The position numbers were made by a program, and so were the translations under genes. DNA of 30,270 bases from a virus, in IMG/VR virus record IMGVR_UViG_3300044715_000645, positions 1 through 30,270 of that record; one strand, given 5' to 3'. Under the pieces are notes generated by a model. The model was not told the origin of the DNA, did not search any database, and saw only the letters and a list, made by a program, of their open reading frames with translations. Positions 20,276 to 28,450 of this stretch are shown piece by piece; positions within the stretch are counted from its first letter, which is position 1; each line of letters opens with the position of its first letter.

Positions 20276-23200
20276 TGGCAAATAAAATACAAATAAGAAG
20301 GGATACTACTACAAACTGGACGGCAGTAAATCCTATTCTAAGCGAAGGCGAACTTGGCTTAGATACTACATTAGACAAAATTAAAATTGGCAACGGCACA
20401 TCAACTTGGTCTGCATTATCATTCTTTGTTGGGGATATTGGACCACAAGGTGATGTTGGACCACAAGGTGATGTTGGACCGGCTGGTGCTACTAATGAGT
20501 TAGTAAACGGATTACATACCGTATCTTTAAATTCATCAGGCGTTGTGACATTTCCCGAAGTTAATGATACACAATTGTCTATTGAAGGCAGTGAACTATT
20601 TGGTCTTGCTAGTGTAGTAGCAATATCAAGTAATGATGCAGTTGTTATAAACACATACAATCCTGCGTTGCATGCTTGGACTTTTGGAAACGATGGTATA
20701 CTAACAGTACCTGGTAATATTGCTACAGACGGAAATCATCTTACAGGTTGGAGTGGGAATTTAGATCTTAATATTGACGGTAGCATAAAATTATCTGCAG
20801 ATGCTAACTGTGCATTAACATTACAAGCTAATTTTCATCAATGGAATTTTAACTCAGATGGTTCAATAACATTACCTCAAGGTAGCATTGTAAGTGAAAC
20901 ATCTAATACTATAGCATTTGCTCCACCTACTGCAGCTGCTGGGCAAAGTTTAGTTATTCGTCCAACTACAGTTGGGTGGACAGTAAACGCAAGCGGTTAT
21001 ATTGTATACGGTGCTTCTCAGGCTGTTTTTGTAACTACAAGTGATTCACAATATTTTGGAACTGTTAATTATACATTCTCAGGTTGCACTGCAGAACAAT
21101 TAGGTCGTGCATTAACTGGTCAAATAACATTCCCAGGCGGCGGCACAGGAAACCCACAATCTATTCAATGGACTATTCCTGCTAATAGTAATATCACAAC
21201 ATTTACTTTTACACTAGGTAGTGCAGTAGGAGTAGCAGGCGTAGACCACAATTTTGAATATAATGGTTTACCAGATGGTCACTTTGTTACTGTAACTAAT
21301 AACGGTATAACAAATTCTGAATTTAGTCACGTACATTTAGTAGCTGGTAATCCAACTACTGTTGACATGTATTTAGGTGATGACGACCAATATGTTAAGA
21401 TTGAGAAAAATGCAGGTAATGTTGTTGTTGGTACTAATTTAAATACACATCAGTGGACATTTGGTACTAATAGTAACTTAACATTGCCTAATGCGTCTAC
21501 AATATCTCCAGTATCACAAGTTGGTTACAGTTATGGACCATATGCCTCTGACATTTATAATAACACTACCGGCGGAGCGTTGTCCAGTGGAACTCAAACT
21601 GTTATTAATATAGGCGATACTGTACATAATAATCTATTTGATCCTCCGGTTGCAACTGCTACTACTACTACCGGTACAATTGCTTCAAACGGTGATTTTG
21701 AACCAGGTACAAGCACTGGAACCTTTGACCTGCACACTGATATAATAGTTAGTGGTCAGTCGTTGGGCGACTTGCAGTATAGAGACGATGCCAACCCGGA
21801 AGCTGGATTTACACTTGCCCATCCTGTTACACCATACACTGGACCTGTAGTAACAGCGGGTACACTTATATCTGGATACTCTGGTTGGATTACTCGTACG
21901 CCAAAAACAACAACATATATCAGATGGGCAGACGGGTCTAGATCACAAGTAACTGGAAGTATGGTTAATCTATATCCAAATAGTTCAAATAGTGGGCTAA
22001 TAACTACTGACAATGTAAGTGGAAAATCATTCCCTGCAACGTTATATACTGCAAATTATATACCAAGTGGAACGGCAATTGGTGTCAACGGCAATGATTG
22101 GAAATTTGGCACAGATGGTAAATTAAAATTACCAGGTTCTACATTCATTGATACTTCTCCAAACTATATACATGCTAGTCACGGTATTGGATTGCACCCA
22201 TCACACAACACAGGCGGTACTGGTCCAGAATTATATATTTACTACGACGATGGTATAGTAGTTCAACCGTTTACTAATGATTATCTCACACCCAATAATG
22301 CTGCAGCACCATTGGTTATTCGTGGTTCAAATTTACCAAATACTAACGATTCTATAGGTAAACTTCCTGGCGATATTTATATAAACGGTGGACGTAATGT
22401 TAAAGATAACACCTACGGCAAAGTAATTGTTAACAGTGGTATAACAAGTCAATGGCAATTTAATTCAAGCGGTCAATTAACATTCCCAGATACTACTATT
22501 CAGCATACTGCCTACAGAGAACCAGATGTAACAAATCAATTCTATGTTGATCCGTTTGCTGCAAATACTTATACCCCAACTGGAAGTATACTAAAACCAT
22601 TTAGAACTATTGCTGCTGCACAAGCAGAAATAGAAGCTCGTATCACAGCTAATACATTAGTTCCAGGAGAACTTAATCCGATCTTTATTGTGTTAACTGG
22701 ATCTATTACTGAAAATGTAACGTTAACTAGAGGTCATGTGTTCTTAACTACACTAAACGGTAGTATACATACTCCAATTTATTTAACTGGACAGATTACG
22801 ATTAATGGTGACAACTCTTCTACAGGTGCAATCGACGCTAATCACTTTGCTATTACTGGTTTAACTATTGTTGGACCTAATCAAGGTGCTTGTATATACT
22901 TTACCGGTACCAACGCACAACGTCTGCAAGTACAAGATATCTGGTTAACTGCGCGTGGTAGCCAAACTGGTACAACACCGTTCGTTAACGCAGGCGGTTA
23001 TGGTATTTTTTCTGATAACTCAGGCGTAAGAGCAAGTGATAACAAACGTTCACCTATTCACGGCAGTGATGTTAAAATTAGTCATACTGGTTCTGGTGAC
23101 GTGTATTGCTTTAGATTTAGCAACGGGTCTACCGGTGAATTTGATAATGTAGAAACCAGTGGAGCTACACAAGTAGGTGCTGCAGGATCTGGTTCATTAT

Positions 23201-23568
23201 TAGCGTTTACTAACTCTACACTAGATGCTAACGGTGAGGTTATATTAGAAGCATACGGCACTGGATCTATTTCAGTTAATAACTGTTTACTTTCTAATTC
23301 AAATACTGGTGTTTCATACGGTATTTGGTTACACGACTTAGGTGGTAACGCAATTATTATTAATACTGTAATTTCAGTGGCATCATCTAATGCTGCAAGT
23401 CGCATGATTAAAGGGAATGCAACAGATCCAACTGGTGTGTTCTATAATAATATTATGGTAGGTAAATCAACTACATATCCGTATCCAGATTTAAATAAGA
23501 AAGTAGATAATACTGTTGTGTTAACAGCTTTAACTGGTGCTGCTGGTTTAACTGCAGTTAATCCTTAA
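20275..23568 (+). CDS. Large tail fibre with collagen-like and beta-helix regions
   Basis: 1097 aa. Residues 4-46 (KIQIRRDTTTNWTAVNPILSEGELGLDTTLDKIKIGNGTSTW) are a fibre attachment module like that of the 506-aa tailspike. Residues about 55-73 are collagen-like (GPQGDVGPQGDVGPAGAT), from two identical 18-bp units. Several units of the type W.FG..G.L.LP (as in HQWNFNSDGSITLPQG, HQWTFGTNSNLTLPNA, WKFGTDGKLKLPGS) occur along the shaft. From about 755, DPFAANTYTPTGSILKPFRTIAAAQAEI opens a right-handed beta-helix (pectate-lyase-like) region running to the C-terminus. Likely a receptor-binding fibre. A rho-independent terminator follows. Confidence 0.85.
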   Translation: MANKIQIRRDTTTNWTAVNPILSEGELGLDTTLDKIKIGNGTSTWSALSFFVGDIGPQGDVGPQGDVGPAGATNELVNGLHTVSLNSSGVVTFPEVNDTQLSIEGSELFGLASVVAISSNDAVVINTYNPALHAWTFGNDGILTVPGNIATDGNHLTGWSGNLDLNIDGSIKLSADANCALTLQANFHQWNFNSDGSITLPQGSIVSETSNTIAFAPPTAAAGQSLVIRPTTVGWTVNASGYIVYGASQAVFVTTSDSQYFGTVNYTFSGCTAEQLGRALTGQITFPGGGTGNPQSIQWTIPANSNITTFTFTLGSAVGVAGVDHNFEYNGLPDGHFVTVTNNGITNSEFSHVHLVAGNPTTVDMYLGDDDQYVKIEKNAGNVVVGTNLNTHQWTFGTNSNLTLPNASTISPVSQVGYSYGPYASDIYNNTTGGALSSGTQTVINIGDTVHNNLFDPPVATATTTTGTIASNGDFEPGTSTGTFDLHTDIIVSGQSLGDLQYRDDANPEAGFTLAHPVTPYTGPVVTAGTLISGYSGWITRTPKTTTYIRWADGSRSQVTGSMVNLYPNSSNSGLITTDNVSGKSFPATLYTANYIPSGTAIGVNGNDWKFGTDGKLKLPGSTFIDTSPNYIHASHGIGLHPSHNTGGTGPELYIYYDDGIVVQPFTNDYLTPNNAAAPLVIRGSNLPNTNDSIGKLPGDIYINGGRNVKDNTYGKVIVNSGITSQWQFNSSGQLTFPDTTIQHTAYREPDVTNQFYVDPFAANTYTPTGSILKPFRTIAAAQAEIEARITANTLVPGELNPIFIVLTGSITENVTLTRGHVFLTTLNGSIHTPIYLTGQITINGDNSSTGAIDANHFAITGLTIVGPNQGACIYFTGTNAQRLQVQDIWLTARGSQTGTTPFVNAGGYGIFSDNSGVRASDNKRSPIHGSDVKISHTGSGDVYCFRFSNGSTGEFDNVETSGATQVGAAGSGSLLAFTNSTLDANGEVILEAYGTGSISVNNCLLSNSNTGVSYGIWLHDLGGNAIIINTVISVASSNAASRMIKGNATDPTGVFYNNIMVGKSTTYPYPDLNKKVDNTVVLTALTGAAGLTAVNP
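20440..20475 (+). repeat. Collagen-like tandem repeat
   Basis: Two identical 18-bp units, GGACCACAAGGTGATGTT, at 20440-20457 and 20458-20475, encoding GPQGDV twice and followed by GPAGAT. A short Gly-x-y run in a fibre usually marks a triple-helical hinge. Confidence 0.9.
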
Positions 23569-23590
23569 CAATTTAAATTAACAAATACTA

Positions 23591-23615
23591 AAGCCGCGTT
23601 ATAAGCGGCTTTTTT
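23591..23615 (+). terminator. Rho-independent terminator
   Basis: AAGCCGC (23591-23597), loop GTTATAA, GCGGCTT (23605-23611), and a T run through 23615. It ends the fibre transcript. Confidence 0.93.
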
Positions 23616-23620
23616 ATCTC

Positions 23621-23649
23621 TTGCATTTCTTGCAACTATTTGCTATAAT
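23621..23649 (+). promoter_or_regulatory. Sigma70 promoter
   Basis: TTGCAT (23621-23626), 17-bp spacer, TATAAT (23644-23649). The start is near 23656, ahead of AAGGAG and the 28-aa gene. It lies directly after a terminator, so it begins a new early-type operon that includes the RNA ligase. Confidence 0.85.
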
Positions 23650-23673
23650 ATACAAAACATAAGGAGTTCATTT

Positions 23674-23760
23674 ATGTATACAGACATATTAATTATAATA
23701 GCATCAATATCAATACCGCTTATAATTACACTTTTAACTATACTATCAGGAAAAGAATAA
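23674..23760 (+). CDS. 28-aa single-span membrane mini-protein
   Basis: MYTDILIIIASISIPLIITLL then TILSGKE: a hydrophobic helix of about 20 residues with a short charged tail. AAGGAG lies 7 bp before the ATG (23661-23666), about 18 nt after the predicted transcript start, and the TAA overlaps the next ATG (TAATG). As the first gene of an early-type operon it is well supported despite its size. It could be an inner-membrane effector or a leader peptide coupling translation of the next gene. Confidence 0.7.
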   Translation: MYTDILIIIASISIPLIITLLTILSGKE

Positions 23761-24308
23761 TGGGAATGTTTGATTCATTTTACGTAAGAGGCGTTGAAGT
23801 ACAAACAAAAGCTCTTGATAACAATTTAAGCAGTTTTCAGTTAGGTGACACTGTTCCTAACTACGAAGGCAACTTTGACGGTCCAACAGGCACTTACTAC
23901 TTAATTGAAGATTCATGGCCAACTAAGGAATGGTACGGTCTTATTATAATTGACAACATATTTGTTGATGCAGTTAAAGCGCAAACAGAAGAAGAAGTAA
24001 GGCGAATAACAACAACAACATTTGCAACTCTTAAAGAAAGACCAGAGTTTGTTGCACAATTACTAACTGCAATAGTTAAAACAGAACTTAATCCAAAACT
24101 TAAACTTGCAGAACTTAAATTAAAACGGATTAGATCTATCATTTATGATTACAAACAATCACTAGATCCAGACACTGATAACCGTATACGTATGTTTAGT
24201 TCATTGCATCCTAAAATTGACGAGTTTAGAAAAGGTGCAAAATTAGAAGTATTCATTGACGAAATACTTGAAGGTAAATTTTTAAATAATAACGAGGAGG
24301 ATGAATGA
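23760..24308 (+). CDS. Phage hypothetical protein (182 aa)
   Basis: 182 aa. The start MGMFDSFYVRGVEVQTKALDNNLSSFQLGDTVPNYEG resembles a common phage protein type with an MGMFD opening and LSxFxLGDxVP strands; in some members cysteines bind zinc, but none occur here. A middle region (PTKEWYGLIIIDNIFVDAV) is followed by long basic helices and an acidic C-terminus. TAATG overlap with the mini-protein and ATGA overlap with the RNA ligase place it in one operon. Function unknown. Confidence 0.65.
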   Translation: MGMFDSFYVRGVEVQTKALDNNLSSFQLGDTVPNYEGNFDGPTGTYYLIEDSWPTKEWYGLIIIDNIFVDAVKAQTEEEVRRITTTTFATLKERPEFVAQLLTAIVKTELNPKLKLAELKLKRIRSIIYDYKQSLDPDTDNRIRMFSSLHPKIDEFRKGAKLEVFIDEILEGKFLNNNEEDE

Positions 24309-25399
24309 GCATGTTTCCAACTATAACTAACTTAGATGAGTTTAAAGCTAATGTAGGTGAAATATCTGGCATTGAGTTTAAAACTAATGAGGATGGTTAT
24401 ACAGTTGCGTCTTACTATATTTTAGATAGTAAAGTATTTGACAATCCATATGCGCGTGAGTGCCGTGGTATTACATTTGATAAAAACGGCAAACTTGTTT
24501 CACGCCCATTTCACAAGTTTTTTAACTTAGGTGAAAAAGAAGCTACTTTAGAATCTAACTTAGATTGGAATGACGTTGAATCTGTAATGGATAAACGTGA
24601 TGGCTCAATGATATCCCCTGTGCTATTTCCAGATGGTACTATTAAGTTCAAAACTAAACGTACTTACACATCTGATGAAGCAATACACGCTAATAACACA
24701 TTTGGGCCAGGTACTCCGCAATATGAAATGTCAAAAGAGTTATGCCAATTAGATTGCACTCCAATCTTTGAATTAACTTCTCCTGTAAATCGTATTGTAG
24801 TAGCATACAAAGAATCCGAACTTACCCTACTAGCAGTACGACACAATGAGTCAGGTAACTATATTACACGCGGAGAAATTGAAGCGTTAGGTTCTGCATG
24901 GAATGTGCCTATAGTTGGTACTAACTTATGGTCTAACATTGAAGACTACAAAGATAAAATCAACACGCTAACTGCGTTTGAAGGTTTTGTAATTCAGTTC
25001 CATACTGGCGAAATGATTAAAATGAAAACTTTGTGGTATATGTCGTTGCATCGTAATGTTACATTTACCACAGAGAAAAACATAGTTGAAATGATCTTTG
25101 ATGAAACGCTTGATGACTTCAAAGCATACTGTACTACAGTTGAAGATTTTGATTTGTTTGATAAAGTGGTAGAAATTGAATCACGCGTAAACGAAACATT
25201 ATCTAGAATCATTGAAGACGTAAACACTACAGTTAATACTTGCGGTATTGAAACTGGACAATTTAAAGAGTTTGCGTTAACGTACAATAATCATCCACTA
25301 TTTTGGCTACTGATGATGAAGTTTAAAGGTCAAGAACCTGCGTATGCCAAATACTTTTTAAACAACCATTTACACGAATATTCACGGGAGTGCATATAA
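24305..25399 (+). CDS. rnlA: T4 Rnl1-like RNA ligase
   Basis: 364 aa, near T4 RNA ligase 1 (374). The nucleotidyl-transfer motifs are visible: I at K97 (DKRDGS), Ia-type SRPFHKFFNLGE (66-77), III in IFELTSPVNRIVV (about 153-165), IV EGFVIQF (about 225) and V IKMKTLWY. K97 is the likely AMP acceptor. The enzyme joins RNA ends and in T4 repairs tRNA cut by host anticodon nucleases, pairing with a polynucleotide kinase/phosphatase that is not in this window. Upstream helices (FDNPYARECRGITF) fit the family. ATGA and TAATG overlaps bind it to its neighbours in an early-type operon. Confidence 0.93.
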   Translation: MSMFPTITNLDEFKANVGEISGIEFKTNEDGYTVASYYILDSKVFDNPYARECRGITFDKNGKLVSRPFHKFFNLGEKEATLESNLDWNDVESVMDKRDGSMISPVLFPDGTIKFKTKRTYTSDEAIHANNTFGPGTPQYEMSKELCQLDCTPIFELTSPVNRIVVAYKESELTLLAVRHNESGNYITRGEIEALGSAWNVPIVGTNLWSNIEDYKDKINTLTAFEGFVIQFHTGEMIKMKTLWYMSLHRNVTFTTEKNIVEMIFDETLDDFKAYCTTVEDFDLFDKVVEIESRVNETLSRIIEDVNTTVNTCGIETGQFKEFALTYNNHPLFWLLMMKFKGQEPAYAKYFLNNHLHEYSRECI

Positions 25400-25617
25400 T
25401 GAAAAAAGATTTAGAAAAAGCACTTAACAAACAACTACAAGGCCCACTTACTGATAAACAGTGGAAGTATTTTAAAAGCATCTGCAATCATCAATTAATT
25501 TCAATGGATGACACTGCACTTGAACGTAACTCTCCATTTATGACTGCACGATATTGGTTTGATATCGGATGGCGTGCTAAGAAAATTATTAAAGCACGTA
25601 AAAAGGCAGCTGCATAA
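25399..25617 (+). CDS. Small basic hypothetical protein (72 aa)
   Basis: 72 aa from ATG 25399 (GGGAG 8 bp ahead; a GTG 9 bp earlier is also open). Helical, with KALNKQLQGPLTDKQWKYFKS, a WFDIGWRAKKIIKARKKAAA tail and tryptophans near the end. It is strongly basic at the C-terminus and could bind nucleic acid. It overlaps rnlA by TAATG and the next membrane gene by TAATG. No family is recognised. Confidence 0.6.
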   Translation: MKKDLEKALNKQLQGPLTDKQWKYFKSICNHQLISMDDTALERNSPFMTARYWFDIGWRAKKIIKARKKAAA

Positions 25618-25910
25618 TGGAAACGTTATTGATGCTGTTTTTCTCATCGTATTGTTCAGTACTGCTGTTAGGATTTCAATCTCAAATTGTACGCGACAAA
25701 CATGTCCTAACTGCATTTATTACATCACTAATGCTTGGTACTTGCCAACTAGTTTTATTTAAATTAGCACCGACTGCATCTACTTACGAAAGTATAGTAT
25801 TTGTACTAGGCGGTGCATGTGGTATTGTATCAAGCATTTACTTACACAACTTTTGGCTATGGGTGCGTAGCCGTAAACACTCGAGGTATAAACATGAGCG
25901 TTATGACTGA
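25617..25910 (+). CDS. Conserved small membrane protein
   Basis: 97 aa with about three hydrophobic segments (about 3-20, 32-50 and 58-82) and a basic cytoplasmic tail (WVRSRKHSRYKHERYD). The layout SSYCSVLLLGFQSQIVRDKH...AFITSLMLGTCQLVLFKLA...GGACGIVSSIYLH resembles a short membrane protein found in many phages, whose role I do not know. TAATG overlap upstream; the next small membrane protein starts within its 3' end. Confidence 0.6.
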   Translation: METLLMLFFSSYCSVLLLGFQSQIVRDKHVLTAFITSLMLGTCQLVLFKLAPTASTYESIVFVLGGACGIVSSIYLHNFWLWVRSRKHSRYKHERYD

Positions 25911-26055
25911 TTTTACGCTTACTACAATTTTTAACTTAATATCATTTATTGGTATTATTCTTTTACTTGCTGGTTTTAATCCTATTATTGGCGGTTCACT
26001 TGTTACTGTCGGAATGCTAGCGTTTGCTATACAAATTGTCTTTCATAAGATTTGA
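25894..26055 (+). CDS. Two-helix membrane mini-protein (53 aa)
   Basis: 53 aa from ATG 25894, which has GAGG 7 bp ahead. The frame is open further upstream, but that part lies inside the previous gene with no signal. Two membrane helices (about 8-25 and 28-50: IFNLISFIGIILLLAGFNPIIGGSLVTVGMLAFAIQIVF) are joined by a short turn. The gene overlaps its neighbour by 17 bp and precedes a new sigma70 promoter. A hairpin-like membrane topology is common in small holin or regulator proteins, but no function can be assigned. Confidence 0.6.
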   Translation: MSVMTDFTLTTIFNLISFIGIILLLAGFNPIIGGSLVTVGMLAFAIQIVFHKI

Positions 26056-26080
26056 CATCGTATACAAAATATAGTATAAT
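26052..26080 (+). promoter_or_regulatory. Consensus sigma70 promoter
   Basis: TTGACA (26052-26057), 17-bp spacer, TATAAT (26075-26080). The start is near 26087 ahead of AGGAG and the ATG at 26105. It overlaps the stop of the two-helix membrane gene and opens the operon that ends before dnaK. Confidence 0.88.
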
Positions 26081-26104
26081 ATTATTTTTAACTTAGGAGT
26101 CCAC

Positions 26105-26593
26105 ATGATACAAAAAGTTTCATTTAGATCTATGAACAATGGCGTCGAATCGCGCAATAAAGTTATGGTCTATGACTTTTCAAAAAAAGAAAGAGGCATT
26201 ACTCAATTACTTGTTAATGCAGCTGCACACGAATCACTAAGAGGTAACACAGTAGTGTTTCTTAGTATGGAAATGCATGAAGATGCAATTAAAAAACGAT
26301 TCAATGACGCAAATTCAAATGTTGAAAACATTCATATTATTGAAAGCTTAATGAGTGTAGCAGTAAAATCTACACATGAGATTTACAATGGTGAAATGGT
26401 TCCTTACTTATTTGAACTTTACAAAGGTGTTGATTTAGCAGTTAAGCCAAATATACTTGTTATTGACTGTGCTGACTTCTTAGTTGGTACAGATATAATT
26501 AACAAACTAATTCACTTTGCAGATAACGAGAATATCAACATTTATACTGCAATCCGTAACAAAAGCAGATTACCAAACGTATGGGAGGAATAA
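26105..26593 (+). CDS. DnaB/RecA-fold-like protein without Walker A
   Basis: 162 aa. NTVVFLSMEMHEDAIKKRFND (about 48-68) matches the DnaB-type strand VLFFSLEM...RL, and PNILVIDCADFL (about 114-125) is a Walker B-like strand ending in D. The site where a DnaB helicase has GKT reads DFSKKERGITQLLVNAAAHES, with no G-K-T/S, so ATP binding is doubtful. At 162 aa it is far shorter than a helicase (usually over 400). It may be a catalytically dead remnant that binds a helicase or loader, or a member of an unrelated fold. A sigma70 promoter lies just upstream. Confidence 0.55.
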   Translation: MIQKVSFRSMNNGVESRNKVMVYDFSKKERGITQLLVNAAAHESLRGNTVVFLSMEMHEDAIKKRFNDANSNVENIHIIESLMSVAVKSTHEIYNGEMVPYLFELYKGVDLAVKPNILVIDCADFLVGTDIINKLIHFADNENINIYTAIRNKSRLPNVWEE

Positions 26594-26952
26594 TGATAGA
26601 CTCACGAAAGCTACAAAAATACACAAAACAAGATCATGCAGCATACTTGTTCATTAACGATTTAGACCGCAAACTACGGTCCGATCAGGCTACTAGACTT
26701 GATCGTGTATTAACTGTAGTAATGTACGATAAAATAAAAGAAAATAAAGGCTTGTTTAGTCCTAGACAATACAATCCAACTAAAGAGCCTGGCGTTGATT
26801 GGTATTATCAGCCATCTGTTGCTACTTGGTTTACTGAACCAATGATGGCAAAATTAGTAGACGATCTTGACGAATACGGTTACCATTTACGAGCCGAGGG
26901 ACATGATTCTCCGCAATTTGATCACGCATTCAAATTAACTATTACTTGGTGA
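26593..26952 (+). CDS. Hypothetical protein (119 aa)
   Basis: 119 aa from ATG 26593, right at the TAATG overlap with the preceding gene and with GGGAGGA just ahead; an ATG 12 bp earlier is also open but less well placed. It has basic helices at the N-terminus, then YNPTKEPGVDWYYQPSVATWFTEPMMAKLVDDLDEYGYHLR and a beta-strand end. No motif is recognised. It belongs to the 26052 operon. Confidence 0.6.
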   Translation: MIDSRKLQKYTKQDHAAYLFINDLDRKLRSDQATRLDRVLTVVMYDKIKENKGLFSPRQYNPTKEPGVDWYYQPSVATWFTEPMMAKLVDDLDEYGYHLRAEGHDSPQFDHAFKLTITW

Positions 26953-26955
26953 TTT

Positions 26956-27282
26956 ATGAAAAAATACTTTTTGGTTTTATTATTAGTAAGTACAGCGTAT
27001 GCCAATGACGATATTGACATTACTCCTATGCTTGAGAAATATGCAGCAGCTAATCCAGTACAGCCGTTACCTGATGTAGTTTTTCCAATTGAAGATGATA
27101 TGCCAAAGAGTAAACAAGGTAAGTCTACTATACGTAAGACTAACGGTAAGTGTACTGAAGCAGTATCACTAATGGAAGTTTGTAAATCTCCATTACAACT
27201 TAAATATGAAAGATTCCGCGCTACCTTAAAAGCTAAGGCGGCTGCAAAACGCAAACAAGTATTAGAAAAAGGTAAGAAATGA
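26956..27282 (+). CDS. Exported small basic protein
   Basis: 108 aa. Residues 1-17 form a signal peptide (MKKYFLVLLLVSTAYA), with cleavage likely before NDD. The mature part has an acidic segment (DIDITPMLEKYAAANPVQ...PIEDDMP) followed by a Lys/Arg-rich helix. Two cysteines (GKCTEAVSLMEVCKS) could form a disulfide in the periplasm. It might be a spanin-like or superinfection-related periplasmic protein, but nothing identifies it. ATGA overlap joins it to the exonuclease gene. Confidence 0.65.
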   Translation: MKKYFLVLLLVSTAYANDDIDITPMLEKYAAANPVQPLPDVVFPIEDDMPKSKQGKSTIRKTNGKCTEAVSLMEVCKSPLQLKYERFRATLKAKAAAKRKQVLEKGKK

Positions 27283-27839
27283 AAAACCACGTGATGCTGG
27301 ATTTGGAAACTTTGTCAACAAAGACAAATGCAACGATCTTAACTCTAGGCGCTGTTAGATTTGATCCGCTCGGAAACGACCCAATTGAAGAGAAAGATAA
27401 GCTATATATTAAAATAGACTTAGACAGTTGCGCAGACTTAGATCTACACATTGACGATAACACTATTGAATGGTGGGCTAAACAGTCACCAGAAGCACAA
27501 GAAGAAGCGTTTGGTGAAGAAGGTAGACTATCTGTAACTGATGTGTTTACTCAGCTTTACAAGTTCTGTTGGGGCGCAAGTTGCTTTTGGTCCAATGGAG
27601 CAGGGTTTGATATTGTAGTTTGCGATACTTATTATGATCGTATTCAAAAAGCTGCTCCATGGAAGTATTGGGCAATACGCGATGTACGCACAATGTTTGA
27701 TCTAGGTATTGATCCAAAAATGCCACAAGTAACAGCTCACAATGCTGTAGAAGATGCTGTAGCACAAGCAATCGGTGTACAGAATGTATCACAAGTACTA
27801 ATGGAACATGGCATTACTCCATTTAAGAAATACAAATGA
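27279..27839 (+). CDS. dexA: DEDDh 3'-5' exonuclease (T4 DexA-like)
   Basis: 186 aa with the RNase H-like exonuclease order: D8 and E10 (MLDLETLS), D111 (NGAGFDIVV), then H154 and D159 (AHNAVEDAVAQA). All five DEDDh residues are present, so the enzyme should be active. The shape and size fit the phage 3'-5' exonuclease family that includes T4 DexA (227 aa), which degrades single-stranded DNA and may process RNA. ATGA overlaps on both sides place it in the early-type operon from 26052. Confidence 0.85.
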   Translation: MKNHVMLDLETLSTKTNATILTLGAVRFDPLGNDPIEEKDKLYIKIDLDSCADLDLHIDDNTIEWWAKQSPEAQEEAFGEEGRLSVTDVFTQLYKFCWGASCFWSNGAGFDIVVCDTYYDRIQKAAPWKYWAIRDVRTMFDLGIDPKMPQVTAHNAVEDAVAQAIGVQNVSQVLMEHGITPFKKYK

Positions 27840-28063
27840 AACTAAAATATCATGCATTATTTAAAACGCAGCTGGAATCATTTCCAGCTGATACAGGTGT
27901 CGGGTTATTGTGGTACATGATTATAGACAATAGTAGTCGACACATTGAACGAATGTCAGTAAGCATTAGCAATCCCGTAAACGACATTAAAAAACGTTTG
28001 AACCCAAATAAATACACGTTTATAGAAATAACAAATCAAATGCCGGTGTTTAAAAAATTATGA
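27836..28063 (+). CDS. Small hypothetical protein (75 aa)
   Basis: 75 aa, mixed alpha/beta: MKLKYHALFKTQLESF, GLLWYMIIDNSSRHIERMSVSISNPVNDIKKRL, YTFIEITNQMPVF. ATGA overlaps on both sides. No catalytic motif, signal or membrane segment is visible. Its only visible context is the operon with the DexA-like exonuclease. Confidence 0.6.
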   Translation: MKLKYHALFKTQLESFPADTGVGLLWYMIIDNSSRHIERMSVSISNPVNDIKKRLNPNKYTFIEITNQMPVFKKL

Positions 28064-28368
28064 AACAATATACAAACAATTTACACGTAGTACAAGCAAT
28101 GCAATTTGAATACTCTGATACGGGCATTGAACAATTAAAAGGATTCCTTGGTGAAGAATTAATTCAGTATGGAAAAGATCGCCAACCTTATGCAATGGGT
28201 TGGGCAGAGATAGGAGCTGTAGAGCATAATCATAATCTAGCCCCTCCTGCAAAGTATATTGCAACAGAAGGCGATTATGTTGTTAAAGATATTAATGGTG
28301 AATTTTTCACATGTAAATTAGATTTCTTTAATGAATATTATTCAGAAATTATTCAAAAAGATAAATAA
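28060..28368 (+). CDS. Common small phage protein of unknown function
   Basis: 102 aa. The arrangement NLHVVQAMQFEYSDTGIEQLKGFLG...IATEGDYVVKDINGEFFTCKLDFFNEYYSEI follows a widespread short phage protein type that reads V.A.Q....l..FLG....EGD.v..d..GEF..ck...F...Y. Many tailed phages encode one, and the function is not known. It is the last gene before dnaK, and its stop codon overlaps a GATAAATA late-type element. Confidence 0.65.
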   Translation: MKQYTNNLHVVQAMQFEYSDTGIEQLKGFLGEELIQYGKDRQPYAMGWAEIGAVEHNHNLAPPAKYIATEGDYVVKDINGEFFTCKLDFFNEYYSEIIQKDK

Positions 28369-28399
28369 AAACGTATTAAATGCCAATAGGGTTTAATAC
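28360..28399 (+). promoter_or_regulatory. Late-type promoter and hairpin ahead of dnaK
   Basis: GATAAATA (28360-28367) overlaps the preceding stop codon. Its predicted +1, 28373, is the first base of the inverted repeat GTATTAAA (28373-28380), 11-nt loop, TTTAATAC (28392-28399). A compact odd palindrome GGACAC-G-GTGTCC follows at 28402-28414. Confidence 0.55.
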
Positions 28400-28450
28400 A
28401 CGGACACGGTGTCCAAATTAAAAACTCGCTTACAATAAAGGAGAAGCAAC

